From assembly GCA_947044405.1 (NCBI GenBank), contig CAMRHE010000011.1, positions 10,105,001 to 10,169,000 on the forward strand: DNA of 64,000 nucleotides. Direction: 5' to 3'. A model generated the notes under the pieces. That model had not been told where the DNA came from. It saw only the letters and a list, made by a program, of their open reading frames with translations, and searched no databases. The position numbers and the translations under genes were made by a program. Of this stretch, positions 34,088 through 45,867 are shown piece by piece. Source of the stretch: Leptodactylus fallax. Lineage: Eukaryota; Chordata; Amphibia; Anura; Leptodactylidae. Within the stretch, counting starts at the first letter, position 1. Each line of letters begins with the position of its first letter.

Positions 34088-35675
34088 CAGTGGGGAAAAA
34101 AAAGTACTTAGTCAGCCACCAATTGTGCAAGTTCTCCCACTTAAAAAGGTGAGAGAGGCCTGTAATTGACATCATAGGTAGACCTCAACTATGAGACAAA
34201 ATGAGAAAACAAATCCAGAAAATCACATTGTCTGATTTTAAAGAATTTATTTGCAAATTATGGTGGAAAATAAGTATTTGGTCAATAACAAAAGTTCATC
34301 TCAATACTTTGTTATATATCCTTTGTTGGCAATGACAGAGGTCAAATGTTTTCTGTAATTCTTCACAAGGTTGGCACACACTGTTGCTGGTATGTTGGCC
34401 CTTTCCTCCATGCAGATCTCCTCTAGAGCAGTGATGTTTTGGGGCTGTCGCTGGGCAACACGGACTTTCAACTGCCTCCAAAGGTTTTCTATGGGGTTGA
34501 GATCTGGAGACTGGCTAGGCCACTCCAGGACCTTGAAATGCTTCTTATGAAGCCACTCTTTCATTGCCCTGGCGGTGTGCTTGGGATCATTGTCATGCTG
34601 AAAGAACCAGCCACGTTTCATCTTCAATGCCCTTGCTGATGGAAGGAGGTTTGCACTCAAAATCTCACGATACATGGCCCCATTCATTCTTTCATGTACA
34701 CGGATCAGTTGTCCTGGTCCCTTTGCAGAGAAACAGCCCCAAAGCATGTTGTTGCCACCTCCATGCTTCACAGTAGGTATGGTGTTCTTTGGATGCAACT
34801 CAGCATTCACTCTCCTCCAAATACGACAAGTTGTGTTTCTACCAAACAGTTCTACTTTGGTTTCATCTGACCATATGACATTCTCCCAATACTCTTCTGG
34901 AACATCCAAATGTTCTCTAGCAAACTTCAGATGGGCCCGGATATGTACTGGCTTAAGCAGGGGGACATGTTTGACACTGCAGGATCTGAGTCCGTGGCGG
35001 CGTAGTGTGTTACTGATGGTAGCCTTTGTTACGTTAGTCCCAGCTTTCTGCAGGTCATTCACTAGGTCCCCGCGTGTGGTTCTGGGATTTTTGCTCGCCG
35101 TTCTTGTGATCCTTTTGACCCCATTTGGTGAGATCTTGCATGGAGCCCCTGATCGAGGGAGATTATCAGTGGTCTTGTATGTCTTCCATTTTCTAATTAT
35201 TGCTCTCACAGTTGGTTTCTTCACACCAAGCTGCTTGCCTATTGCAGATTCAGTCTTCCCAGCCTAGTGCAGGTCTACAATTTTGTTTCTGGTGTCCTTC
35301 CACAGCTCTTTGGTCTTCACCATAGTGGAGTTTGGAGTGTGACTGTTTGAGGTTGTGGACAGGTGTCTTTTATACTGATAATAATGTCAAACAGGTGCCA
35401 TTACCGCAGGTAATGAGTGGAGGACAGAGGAGCTTCTTAAAAAGAAGTTACAGGTCTGTTAGAGCCAGAAATCTTGCTTGTTTGTAGGTGACTAAATACT
35501 TATTTTCCATCATAATTTGCAAACAAATTCTTAAAAAAATCAGACAATGTGATTTTCTCATTTTGTCTCTCATAGTTGAGGTCTACCTATGATGTCAATT
35601 ACAGGCCTCTCTCATCTTTTTAAGTGGGAGAACTTGCACAATTAGTGGCTGACTAAATACTTTTATTCCCCACTG
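34088..35675 (-). mobile_element. Tc1-like DNA transposon (1588 bp)
   Basis: TA duplications lie at 34086-34087 and 35676-35677. The ends begin CAGTGGGGAAAAAAAAGT and mirror as TTTTATTCCCCACTG; inverted repeats are about 34088-34284 and 35489-35675. The transposase is on the minus strand. A truncated relative is at 48319-49745. Confidence 0.92.
34301..35323 (-). pseudogene. Tc1 transposase with a single early stop
   Basis: The gene starts at the ATG whose first base is 35323 ([14 protein letters not shown]). A TAG at 35264-35266 (codon 20) replaces a Gln codon that is intact in the relative at 48509. From there 307 codons are open to 34301. Motifs: [12 protein letters not shown] (first Asp), QHDNDPKH (second Asp) and [11 protein letters not shown] (third acidic residue). 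Apart from codon 20 the protein is complete at 340 residues. An internal Met (first base 35224) would omit part of the DNA-binding region. Confidence 0.92.
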
Positions 35676-35909
35676 TACCTGTTTGAAGTGACTCCCTCCC
35701 CTGCTTCAGCTTCCTTACACTACTATACATTAGCCCATCCAGCCATACTCAAGTTAAAAGCAGTGTACAGATTTTATGTAGCAATAAACAGTGAAACATA
35801 GTGGATTTTAGTACAGGATTTCAGAGAAAGAAGCCAAAATGTGTTAGTAAATGTCACAAATGCTGCCAGAAAATCAAAATTTGTTTGGAAGTTTAGTTAC
35901 GCTTTAAGG

Positions 35910-36690
35910 GGCTCCTCCAGTTCCTATAATGTCAATAATATCTTTAGATCAACCCTCTGTTGCTCAGTTATGCATGGGACTGCAAAGTACAACTGTTTTA
36001 ATATTTCTGTGAGCAGACAGGCTGAATGGGAAGCCCCGAAGTTAGGAGGTGGAGTAGATGTTGGGGATGTTGTAGAAACTGGCAGAGTACTCTCCTCTGC
36101 TGTAGAGAAGTCCTTGAAGAGGGCCTTCACTACAATTTCCTCCTTAAGGTAAAAGTCTGTTACGCAACAAATGATGTCCGTTGGGTTACCGATAGTCGGT
36201 TTGGGATGGAGAGCATGGTGCGCTCTGTCCATATGGATAAGGCTGTCTTGGGGTCGTCCTAGAATAGAATGAAAGATGTGTTGCAAATTAAGGAACACAT
36301 TCTCCTGCTCCAGAGGCTCCAGGAAGCCCTGCACTTTGATATTGTGTCTATGTTCCCTGTTATCCAGGTAGGGGATGGTAAGGGCTTGGGAGGCAACCTT
36401 ATTCTGAAGGGTGTGGGCCACCACTCGAGCAGTATTATGGCCACCTGCTTAACATCATGTTGGACTGCAGTGATTTTCTGTCTGCAATTATCTCTGACCT
36501 CCATTACAAGAGCTAATGTTGTGTTTAGTGGGCAGACATGACCATAAGATTTCAAGAGGAGGATGTTGGGCCATAAATTCATCCAAATCTGAGGAGGAAA
36601 ACCCAGAACTAGAGGGCCCCCTAGAGCGTAAAATGAGAGGGACATCAGTGTAGTCCACATAAGTGTCAGCAGGAGCAGGCATTGCAGAGT
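35910..36690 (-). pseudogene. L1 (Tx1-type) ORF1 fragment
   Basis: Reading down from 36690: N-terminal part (MPAPADTYVDYTD), then after shifts a block with YLDNREHRHNIKVQGF near 36350, HSILGRPQDSLIHMDRAH near 36240 and DIICCVTDFYLKEEI near 36160. This is the nucleic-acid-binding ORF1 protein of Tx1-type L1. It ends at the TTAA element boundary at 35907. It lies on the same strand as the RT piece at 30500-32345, but the endonuclease between them is missing, so they may come from two copies. Confidence 0.72.
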
Positions 36691-36699
36691 GTGGGCCAG

Positions 36700-37200
36700 G
36701 GAAGTGGCTGAAGGGCCACAGTGGTGGAAGGTATCTGTAAAGTGGGTTCCAAAGCTACAGGCTTACACATCTGTCACCATAAACATTGGGACATACCCCA
36801 TCCCATTTTAAATGTTTTTATTCATGTTTTGAACTGTTGTGCTAAGGCATTATAGGTTTGACAGCCGAGCACAGAGAAAGAGAAATCTAAAAATCAATCC
36901 ATGTGACCAGAGAATGTGTCACTGGCTTAAGGAAAGGAAGCAGCACCTTTTCAAACAGCTGATGAGCAAAGGTACTAGGTGTCACCCTATCACTGATCTG
37001 ATATTGACGACAAATCCTCTCTATAGTTCAATATCATAGTCCCAGAAACCAAATTTTAGCTTGATTTAACAGACACCAAAAAGGGGCAATACAATCACTC
37101 ACATATACACACGAACAGTCTAATATGTGGTTACACATTTTGCAGTATAAACAAATAAATCACAACTAGAATAAAACAAGGAAACCCGAACATAAAAATA
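36700..37200. other. Non-coding stretch
   Basis: No domain or repeat boundary was recognised. It runs into a TATC microsatellite. Confidence 0.45.
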
Positions 37201-37204
37201 AAAC

Positions 37205-37206
<2 letters not shown>

Positions 37207-37253
<47 letters not shown>

Positions 37254-37266
37254 TTATCTATCTTTC
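37207..37266. repeat. (TATC)n microsatellite
   Basis: About 15 units of TATC, with one TTTA and one TTTC variant near the right end. Confidence 0.97.
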
Positions 37267-37269
37267 TAT

Positions 37270-38190
37270 CATCAGAACTAAGAAGGAAATTACAATGTGA
37301 TATTGTTATACTAGGAGAGCCCTGAAAGGCATATGACATATGCTATTTTTATATTCTTTCTTTGAAGCTTCAAAGTTTGACCTCTTGTTCAAGATTGCCT
37401 GAGCATCTTTGTTGAAATATATTTGACTTAAAACTTAACACCATGAGGTTTCCAAAGTTTTATTTTATGTCCCCTGTCTTTTCTTCATCTTAGTAATATA
37501 GAAATTTCTCTACACAATGTTACTTTTTCAGCCTTGCTTATTTTTAGTAACGTTTCATTTTCTGTTCACATAATTATGTACAAACAATTTTCAAAATAAT
37601 GTAGCATATGTTACCGGTGTGTATAAAAATAAAATGTTATACAACATATCCATTTTTACAGTTAAAAAAATAATTGTAACAGCAGGTTATTGGGAGTAGC
37701 TAATTTGAAAATTACAAAAATAAAACTTTTAACCCTTTCCTGGTACCCGCAGAGCTATTAAGAAGGATGTAGGGTTTTTAAACATGTCAACCCCTTTGAA
37801 GCTGAGCTGCCACCATAGCCACTGGGTCTCCATTATATTATAAAACAGAAACCCAGCAGCAATACCTGCAATAATCATGGATATTAACCCTACTAATGCC
37901 TTGGTCAAACCTGACTGAGGCACCATTTTATTGGTGGCACATGCGCACCACTATTTTCCCTGTGATTACCATCCCCCGGAATGAGATCTGGGATGGCAGA
38001 CCTATTGAAGGCTCCCAGGCTTGTTTTCAATAGAGTTCTATTACAGACTTCACTAAGCAGCTAGAAGTCTAGAAGACTATGTATTTATAATGCATTGCAG
38101 TATATTGTGTAAGTGATCAGAACGCAGTGGTTCAAGACCCGAAGGGGGTCTACAAATAAAAGTTAAAAAAAGTTGGGTGAAAAAAAACCA
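37270..38190. other. AT-rich non-coding region
   Basis: A short minus-strand open frame (37729-37926) shows a hydrophobic stretch but no recognised domain. I call no gene here. Confidence 0.45.
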
Positions 38191-38196
38191 AAACGG

Positions 38197-38400
38197 AATA
38201 TTGAATATTATTATTATTATTATTGTTTATTTATATAGCACCATTAATTCCATGGTGCTGTACATTTGAGGGTTTACATACGGTACACAAGATATACAAA
38301 ACAGATAATACTAACAGTGACCAACTGGCACAGTGGAATACAGGGCCCTTGCCCGCAAAGGCTTACAATCTATGAATATGTATGAATAAATCTTTGTGAA
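38197..38400. repeat. Interspersed repeat with (ATT)n end
   Basis: An ATT run is followed by GTTTATTTATATAGCACC, ATTCCATGGTGCTGTACA and GCTTACAATCTATGA. It has the same plan as 13298-13480. Confidence 0.7.
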
Positions 38401-38689
38401 TGGAAAAATAAAAAAGAGATGGCTTTTGGCAGGTGAGGAGTAAAATAAGTAAAAAAAACCACAAAAATGTTTGTCAGGAAGGGGTTAAAACTAAAAATAT
38501 GGTATGACCGGTTGACAGGGAGTCAAAAGAAATCTCAGGCTGTGCTAATTCACCAAACACAGCACCATGACACATACATAAAGTACCCTCCATGCTTCCT
38601 GATGCTAATTAGACCACTAATAATATATAGATGCAAAAACAAAGTACAGGTCCTTTAAAAAAAAAAAAAAAAATTGCTTGAAGGACCTT

Positions 38690-38767
38690 TCTATCCGCAT
38701 TTTTCAAGCGGCGTGGTGGACGGAATCCCCCAATTGAGACCGAGCGCAGGTGTGAATCCAGCCTAAC
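38690..38767. repeat. Interspersed repeat end (TTCACACCTGCGC family, reverse)
   Basis: It ends GCGCAGGTGTGAATCCAGCC, the reverse complement of the motif at 20528. An A-run lies just to the left at about 38656. Confidence 0.55.
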
Positions 38768-39259
38768 TTATATCTTGTGTGCTCTTTAATACTATGCTGT
38801 CCTGGTGTGTCACAGGTCCTTCCTGTGCTCTCACTAGGATGTGGTTGAACTATTAAAGTCCACAGGGACTGAAGGAGGCAGCCCTGGCTGGTAGGCTGGC
38901 TCCTGCGTCAAAGTAAAAGAACAAGTCCCCCAGATGACATCACCTCTTTGCTATGGATAGCACAAATGAACAAGGAGACTTCCCACGCGTTTAAGAGGAA
39001 GTGTCCTCTATTGTCAGAGATAGGGTCATCTTTGTCTTTTCTTCCATATATACAGTGGGTACGGAAAGTATTCAGACCCCTTTAAATTTTTCACTCTTTG
39101 TTTCATTGCAGCCATTTGCTAAAAGCAAAAAAGTTAATTTTATTTCTCATTAATGTACACTCAGCGCCCCATCTTGACAAAAACAAAAACAGAAAAGTAG
39201 ATATTTTTGCAAATTTATTAAAAAAGAAAAACTGAAATATCACATGGTCATAAGTATTC

Positions 39260-40064
<805 letters not shown>

Positions 40065-40140
40065 TTGTTTGTTTTGTTTGTTTGAGTTGGAAGGGACCTC
40101 AAGGGCCATCGAGTCCAACCCCCTGCAAAAGCAGGAATTC

Positions 40141-43029
40141 CTAGATCATCCCAGCTATATGCCTATCCAGATTCCGCTTGAAGATTTCAATTGATGAAGA
40201 ACTCACCACCTCCCGTGGCAGCCTATTCCACTCCCTCACTACCCTTACTGTTAGAAAGTTTTTCCTAATGTCTAATCTGAATCTCCTTCCCCTTAGTTTC
40301 ATCCCATTACTTCTCGTGCTTCCTTCTGCTAATGAGAATAGGGTAGATCCCTCTGCACTGTGACAACCTTTCAGATATTTAAATACCGCTATTAAGTCTC
40401 CCCTTAGCCTTCTCTTCTGCAAACTAAGCAGTCCCAATTCTTTTAGCCTTTCTTCGTAGGACATGGTTTGTAGACCTTCCACCATTTTGGTTGCTCTTCT
40501 CTGGACCTGCTCCAATAAATCGATGTCTTTCTTAAACTGGGGAGCCCAGAACTGTACACAGTATTCCAGGTGGGGTCTGACCAGGGCAGAGTACAGTGGA
40601 ATAATTACCTCTCTTGATCTAGCTTCAATGCTCGTCTTGATACATCCTAGAATTTGGTTAGCCTTTTTAGCCACCGCACCGCACTGTTGACTCATGTTGA
40701 ATTTGTGATCTATTATTATGCCCAGATCCTTTTCCCCTGTACTCTCACTTAGTACTATTCCTCCCATACTATATATGCTTCTTGCATTTCTGTTACCCAG
40801 ATGTAGAACTTTGCATTTGTCCCTGTTGAATACCATTTTGTTCACCTCAGCCCATTGTTCCAGTGTGTCTAAGTCCTTTTGGATGCACTCTCTCTCCTCT
40901 CTAGTGTTGGCCATTCCTCCTATCTTTGTATCATCTGCAAATTTTATTAGTTCCCCATTAATCCCATCATCCAGATCATTTATAAAAATATTAAAAAGTA
41001 CTGGGCCCAGGACAGAGCCCTGCGGCACCCCGCTTTTTACTTTCTTCCAGTTTGATGTATAGCCATTTAGAATTACTCGTTGTGCCCGATCATTTAGCCA
41101 ATTGTGAACCCACCTTACTGATATTTTATCAAAGCCATACTTGATCATTTTTTCAATAAGAATGTTATGTGATACTTTATCAAAGGCCTTACTAAAGTCA
41201 AGATATACTATGTCCACTGCATTCCCCTGGTCCAACCATTCAGTGACTTTATTATAGAAGGAAATAAGATTAGTCTGACAAGATTTATTAGGCATAAAGC
41301 CGTGCTGGCTCTGATTAATTAAAGCCTTCCCATCCAGGTACCTAATTAAATGTTCTTTAACGATTTGTTCAAAGATTTTTCCTACTATCGAGGTCAGACT
41401 TACTGGCCTATAATTTCCTGGGTCGTCCCTATTCCCCTTTTTGTAGATGGGGACCACATTTGCCCTTTTCCAATCTAGAGGGACCACTCCTGTTTCCCAT
41501 GAATTATTAAAGATTATTGCAAGGGGTTCTGTTATTTCCTCTGCTAATTCTTTTAAAACTCTAGGGTGTAAATCATCCGGTCCTGGGGACTTGGTTTCCT
41601 TAATCTTAGCTAAATGTTCTCTTACCAAACCTTCACTTATAATCAGCTTGGAGTCCTCATTCCCCTCATCACTATCACCATTAATGTTGATATTTCCATC
41701 CATTTCTTGGGAGAAGACGGATACAAAATATGAATTTAGTAACTCCACCTGCTGATCCACCATGTTAACTTTTTCACCCTTTTCGTTCTTCAGGACTCCA
41801 ATGGTTTCCTTCACTTTTCTTTTGCTCTTAACATATCCCCAAAGACCTTTTACCTGACTCTTAACTTCTTTTGCAAGCTTCAATTCGTATTCAGCCTTAG
41901 CTTTTTTAATGCTTATCTTGCAGAGTCTGCAAACTGCTGTATACTCTCCCTTAGATATAGCTTCCATCTTCCACTTGTTGTATGTTTCCTTTTTCTTTTT
42001 TAGTAGGTTATGTAATTTTTTGGTCATCCATCCTGGAGTTTTTAGGTGATTCCCATTTTTCTTGCTTCTAGGTATTGTTAGTTCCTGTGCATTAATGATT
42101 TCCCTACGGAAAATTTCCCACCCCTCATGTGCATTTTTGTGCTTAAGTATTTTTCGCCATGGAATTCTACTAACCCTTACCTTTAGGCCCCTAAAATCTG
42201 CCCTACTAAAATTGAGCCTTCTAGTCTTTGTCTTCTCAGGTCTTCTTACAACCCCAAACTCGAGTATAGCATGGTCGCTGAATCCCAATGTCCCTGCTAT
42301 CCTTAATTCCTTAACCATGTCCTCCTTGTTAGTTAAAACTAGGTCCAGAATGGATGTTCCTCTCGTGTTTTTTTCTACTAACTGGGCAATGAAGTTGTCT
42401 GCTAGAGAGGATAAAAATTTGATAGAGCTTTTACTCGTAGCTGTGTGAGTTTCCCAATGAATATCTGGGTAATTAAAGTCTCCCATGATAACAATTTCAA
42501 ATTTCTTCGAAAGCGTGGTCATTTGCTGTGAAAAAATCTCATCCATGTCTTCTGTCTGTCCTGGTGGTCTATAATAAACACCTATTATGATGTCCTTATC
42601 ATTGTTTTTCCCCTGAATTGTTACCCAAATATTTTCCAATAAGTTATCATTTTGTAAAACTGTGATTTCCGTGGAAATGTGATCTTTTTTAACATACAAT
42701 GCAACTCCTCCCCCTCTTTTATTAGTTCTATTTTTTTTTAATAAGTTGTATCCTTCCATCTGTATATTCCAATCATGCTTATCGTTCCACCAAGTTTCTG
42801 TAATACCAATGACATCATATTTTTCCTTCTGTATTATCAGCTCTAATTCTCCCTGTTTATTTCCCAAGCTTTGCGCGTTTGTGTAAAAACATTTCAGATT
42901 GCGCTCTGATACTTCCTTTTTCTTAATTTCATTCTGAGTATCCTGTCTTGGGTCCTCATTACCACATCTAGTAACCTTGTTTAGTATATCCTTTAGCTGC
43001 ATGTTCTTGTCTTCCTTTTTACTTCCCAT
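40141..43029 (-). CDS. CR1 ORF2 protein: endonuclease and reverse transcriptase
   Basis: The gene is open for 962 codons with no lesion. The N-terminal APE-type endonuclease (about residues 45-260) shows NAQSLGNK, GITETWW, GVYYRPP, GDFNYPDIHW and the catalytic GFSDHAIL. The RT (about 460-760) shows KSPGPDDLHP, NYRPVSLTS, QHGFMP, VYLDFSKAFDKV, SGVPQGSVLGP and the active site FADDTKIGG. The C-terminal region has PLYSALVRPHLEYC and the RRLRGDLIAVFKYL block typical of CR1. Together these would nick target DNA and copy the LINE RNA into it. The nucleotide sequence seems well conserved, so insertion may be fairly recent. Without a 5' promoter this copy is unlikely to be expressed by itself. Confidence 0.95.
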   Translation of the reverse strand: MGSKKEDKNMQLKDILNKVTRCGNEDPRQDTQNEIKKKEVSERNLKCFYTNAQSLGNKQGELELIIQKEKYDVIGITETWWNDKHDWNIQMEGYNLLKKNRTNKRGGGVALYVKKDHISTEITVLQNDNLLENIWVTIQGKNNDKDIIIGVYYRPPGQTEDMDEIFSQQMTTLSKKFEIVIMGDFNYPDIHWETHTATSKSSIKFLSSLADNFIAQLVEKNTRGTSILDLVLTNKEDMVKELRIAGTLGFSDHAILEFGVVRRPEKTKTRRLNFSRADFRGLKVRVSRIPWRKILKHKNAHEGWEIFRREIINAQELTIPRSKKNGNHLKTPGWMTKKLHNLLKKKKETYNKWKMEAISKGEYTAVCRLCKISIKKAKAEYELKLAKEVKSQVKGLWGYVKSKRKVKETIGVLKNEKGEKVNMVDQQVELLNSYFVSVFSQEMDGNININGDSDEGNEDSKLIISEGLVREHLAKIKETKSPGPDDLHPRVLKELAEEITEPLAIIFNNSWETGVVPLDWKRANVVPIYKKGNRDDPGNYRPVSLTSIVGKIFEQIVKEHLIRYLDGKALINQSQHGFMPNKSCQTNLISFYNKVTEWLDQGNAVDIVYLDFSKAFDKVSHNILIEKMIKYGFDKISVRWVHNWLNDRAQRVILNGYTSNWKKVKSGVPQGSVLGPVLFNIFINDLDDGINGELIKFADDTKIGGMANTREERECIQKDLDTLEQWAEVNKMVFNRDKCKVLHLGNRNARSIYSMGGIVLSESTGEKDLGIIIDHKFNMSQQCGAVAKKANQILGCIKTSIEARSREVIIPLYSALVRPHLEYCVQFWAPQFKKDIDLLEQVQRRATKMVEGLQTMSYEERLKELGLLSLQKRRLRGDLIAVFKYLKGCHSAEGSTLFSLAEGSTRSNGMKLRGRRFRLDIRKNFLTVRVVREWNRLPREVVSSSSIEIFKRNLDRHIAGMI

Positions 43030-43040
43030 CCCCTCCTCTT

Positions 43041-43210
43041 CTAGTTTAAAGCCCTCCTGATAAGTGTGGCAAGTCTTCTGGCAAATATGTGTTTCCCAGG
43101 CTTTGTGAGATGTATCCCATCTCTAGCAAGGAGTCCATCATAGAGGTAATTCACTCCATGGTCCAGAAATCCAAATCCTTGCTCTCTACACCACTGCCGA
43201 AGCCACCACT
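43041..43210 (-). pseudogene. CR1 ORF1 C-terminus (esterase-like)
   Basis: The frame ends with GFGFLDHGVNYLYDGLLAR, followed by DGIHLTKPGKHIFARR. The DGIHL block looks like the last catalytic Asp-x-x-His of SGNH/GDSL-type esterases, a domain known in CR1 ORF1. The upstream part (to 43271) belongs to the Tc1 and is not CR1. About 57 codons remain. It stops 12 bases before the start of ORF2. Confidence 0.75.
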
Positions 43211-43423
43211 GCTCAGTCTGGCTGGATGGCCAAGTCCAGGAAGATTTATGGTTGTCCCAAACTTCTTCCATTTAAGGATTATGGAGGTCACTTTGCTCTT
43301 AGGAACCTTGAGTGCAGCAGAAATTTTTTTGTAACCTTGGGCAGATCTGTGCCTTGCCACAATTCTGTCTCTGAGCTCCTTGGGCAGTTCCTTTGACCTC
43401 ATGATTCTCATTTGCTCTGACAT
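43211..43423 (-). pseudogene. Tc1 transposase, N-terminal part
   Basis: From 43423 downward it reads MSEQMRIMRSKELPKELR, through the helix-turn-helix region, to a HPARLS block where the CR1 LINE interrupts. The start matches that of the relative at 17805. Confidence 0.88.
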
Positions 43424-43804
43424 GCACTGTGAGCTGTGAGGTCTTATATAGACATGTGTGTGCCTTTCCTAATCAAGTCCAATCAGTTTAATTAAACACA
43501 TATGGACTCCAATGAAGGAGTACAACCATCTCAAGGAGGATTAGAAGGAAATGGTCAGCATGTGAGTTAAATATGAGTGTCACAGCAAAGGGTCTGAATA
43601 CTTATGACAATGTGATATTTCAGTTTTTCTTTTTTAATAAATTTGCAAAAATATCTACATTTCTAGGGTTTTTTTTGTCAAGATGGGGTGCTGAGTGTAC
43701 AGTAATGAGAAATAAAATGAACTTCTTTGCTTTTAGCAAATGGCTGCAATGAAACAAAGAGTGAACAATTTAAAGAGGTCTGAATACTTTCCGTACCCAC
43801 TGTA

Positions 43805-44139
43805 GGGTACTGAAGGAGTTTGTGCTAATCACTCACATGGGACTTCAATCATATTAAAACAGTTAAAATGCTTGCTTAATTAATTTTATTTTTAATATCT
43901 TGTGTCTTAAACACTAATTTAATTTAGCTGTTTAATTCAATAAAATCCTGAGAAGAAAAAAAAAGAAAAGAAAATGTGTGCTATTTAAAAAAGGCAAAAA
44001 AAATGAAAGTTACATAATAAAATGTATACCAAACCAACAGCTAGTAATAGTTACATTTTAAGTTTTATTTTAACTGCAAGCTGTCACTTTCCTGGTGTGA
44101 TTAGATAATATGAGTATCACTGACTATTCAAACAGCTAA
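43805..44139. other. AT-rich non-coding stretch
   Basis: A-runs and no recognised domain. Confidence 0.45.
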
Positions 44140-44470
44140 TCTATGAGGGTGTTGGACAACCACCTATCAGATTTTGATGATCTATCTGAAACAGAGGTTA
44201 TCCTGGCAAACAATACTGATGACCTATCCTTAGAATTGGTCATCAATATCAAATTGGCAGGGGTCTGACACCCAAGACTCCTGCTGATCAGCTGTTCTCA
44301 GCAGCTGCTGTTTGGAAATCAAAGCTGGAAGATGATAGCTCTGTTCTCTGTGTATCAGCTGTGCTGAGTTACTTCAATCAACTCCCATTCACTTGTATAG
44401 GACCTGGGCTAAAATAAATCAGCATGACCATTACACAGAGAACATTGTCATCTGCTTCTGACTCCATTCT
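44140..44470. repeat. Interspersed repeat with GATCAGCTGTT core
   Basis: It contains ATCAATATCAAATTGGCA, GGGTCTGACACCCAAGAC and TGCTGATCAGCTGTTCTC. It is related to 5640-5940. No gene. Confidence 0.6.
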
Positions 44471-45125
44471 TTGTATAGCGGCTGCAGAGAACAGCTTATA
44501 TGGTGCTTCATATTCCCTCAAAATGTTTGTCCTGGGTGCAAAGGCTCAGATGGCTGTTGAGAAGTTCCCAAACAGTGAGTTATCTGGCAGATCAGGGGAG
44601 GCAGTCAACAATTGATCTTTCACATGAAAAAAAATGTATATGGGCAATAATGTCCCTTGAGACTGCTATGGGTAAGTTCTTTGTCTCGGGTAGTGGGTAT
44701 ATCTGATCTACAATCAAACCTATTTGTCAAGCCTTAGGCACAAAAAATTAATTTCAAATTCAAAAATATTATTGTCGTTGACCATCTTTGAGATTCCTCT
44801 ACAATGCACATTATTTTGTTGGGATCTGTCCTCAACTTCTCCTGGTTTGAGTTTCATTGCCTCTTCTTCCTCCTCCGTATTGTTGGAGATATCCACTTGT
44901 TCATTATGAGCTGTCAGCTCAGCTGCCTTTTTTTGTCCACGCTGTCACCCTGTGAACTTGGGATTGCAATGTCCCAAGTAGACACAAACTATCATTAATG
45001 GATGTACAACATGAATATGTTCCTGTGTCAATAAATCACAACTTAAAACCCACAAAAAACAGATTAATAAATTATATAGAACAATCATATTTGTATTAAT
45101 CATAAAACATAATTAAAACTAATCA
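44471..45125. other. Non-coding stretch
   Basis: No domain found; short open frames only. Confidence 0.45.
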
Positions 45126-45127
45126 TA

Positions 45128-45480
45128 AATAGAGATAAGCAAACCAGTTAGGATCGAATTCGATTTGACTCAAATTTTTCAAAAGTTTTGGAGTCAACCC
45201 AAACCAAATCTTTTGGGGTTTGTCACCCACAAACATTATAATACTACGGGTCTCTTTAAAACCCACAGCATAAAAAGTGGAGGCCCAAGAGAGGTGGTGC
45301 AACATAACAAACAGTTATACTTACCTAGTCTCACCCATCCTTGGCATCCTTGCAGCATTGGTCCCCTGGAATCCTCTTCCAGATTCTGGCTGACATCACC
45401 CTCCCTGGAGTCATTGCTGATCCTTGCTATTAGGCCTCAGTGGTTACTTGGGGTGCGCCAATGTTATAATGCTGTCACCC
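45128..45480. repeat. hAT-type repeat fragment (TAGAGATAAGCAAA end)
   Basis: The start TAGAGATAAGCAAACCAG resembles the hAT end at 54119. Further in, TTATAATACTACGGGTCTC and GGCCTCAGTGGTTACTTG resemble the hairpin regions of the hAT-like element at 62334. The other end is not defined. Confidence 0.4.
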
Positions 45481-45867
45481 AGCCAGGGGACGGAAGGACG
45501 CGACCGACCAGGGGACCACCGAGTACTGCCTGATGTTGCAAGGATGCCCACAGAGTATACTAATAGCACTTCCTGTTCATGCTGAATAAGTTTTGTCTGA
45601 AAGGAACAAGAGGACTGAACCTCAATAATGTTCCTTGAAATTAATCTTGTGAGGCTCCCCATCATAAAAATGGATTTTAAAAACCCACACAGAATATGAT
45701 TATGTTATGTCCATACTATATTACTGCACTAATTATATTAAAATAAGGGGTAATATCTAGTGAAAAATAGCAAAGTACATCTCAAAAATGCTGACAATAT
45801 AAAGACCAAAAAGTGTATCAAAGCTCAGTAAATAATAAACCTTATATCAACACTTTCAGTCCTGACC

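Larger units (their letters stand above)
32350..35903. mobile_element. TTAA-flanked element with long inverted ends, holding two Tc1s
   Basis: TTAA lies at 32346-32349 and 35904-35907. The ends AGTGTAGCTAAACTTTG and, on the other strand, AGCGTAACTAAACTTCC continue as an imperfect inverted repeat of roughly 230 bp (32350-32600 and 35680-35903). TTAA targets and TTAAAG-type ends occur in Kolobok/T2 elements of frogs and in piggyBac. No transposase of its own was seen. Two Tc1 elements (32676-33950 and 34088-35675) lie inside. Confidence 0.7.
40065..43210 (-). mobile_element. CR1-type LINE with complete ORF2, 5'-truncated
   Basis: The element (about 3.15 kb) carries the end of ORF1, all of ORF2 and a short 3' UTR (40065-40140) with the motif GGTTGGACTCGATGGCCC and a CAAA-rich tail. 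It interrupts a Tc1 transposase. At most two bases (GC) are shared at the junctions, consistent with CR1 elements, which usually make no clear target duplication. The 5' truncation falls inside ORF1. Confidence 0.92.

Noticed and set aside
20528..38767. The TTCACACCTGCGC motifs at both positions as ends of one 18-kb element
   Set aside because: The motif also occurs at 54404, flanks show no matching duplication, and the segment between contains many unrelated complete insertions; independent repeat copies are simpler.
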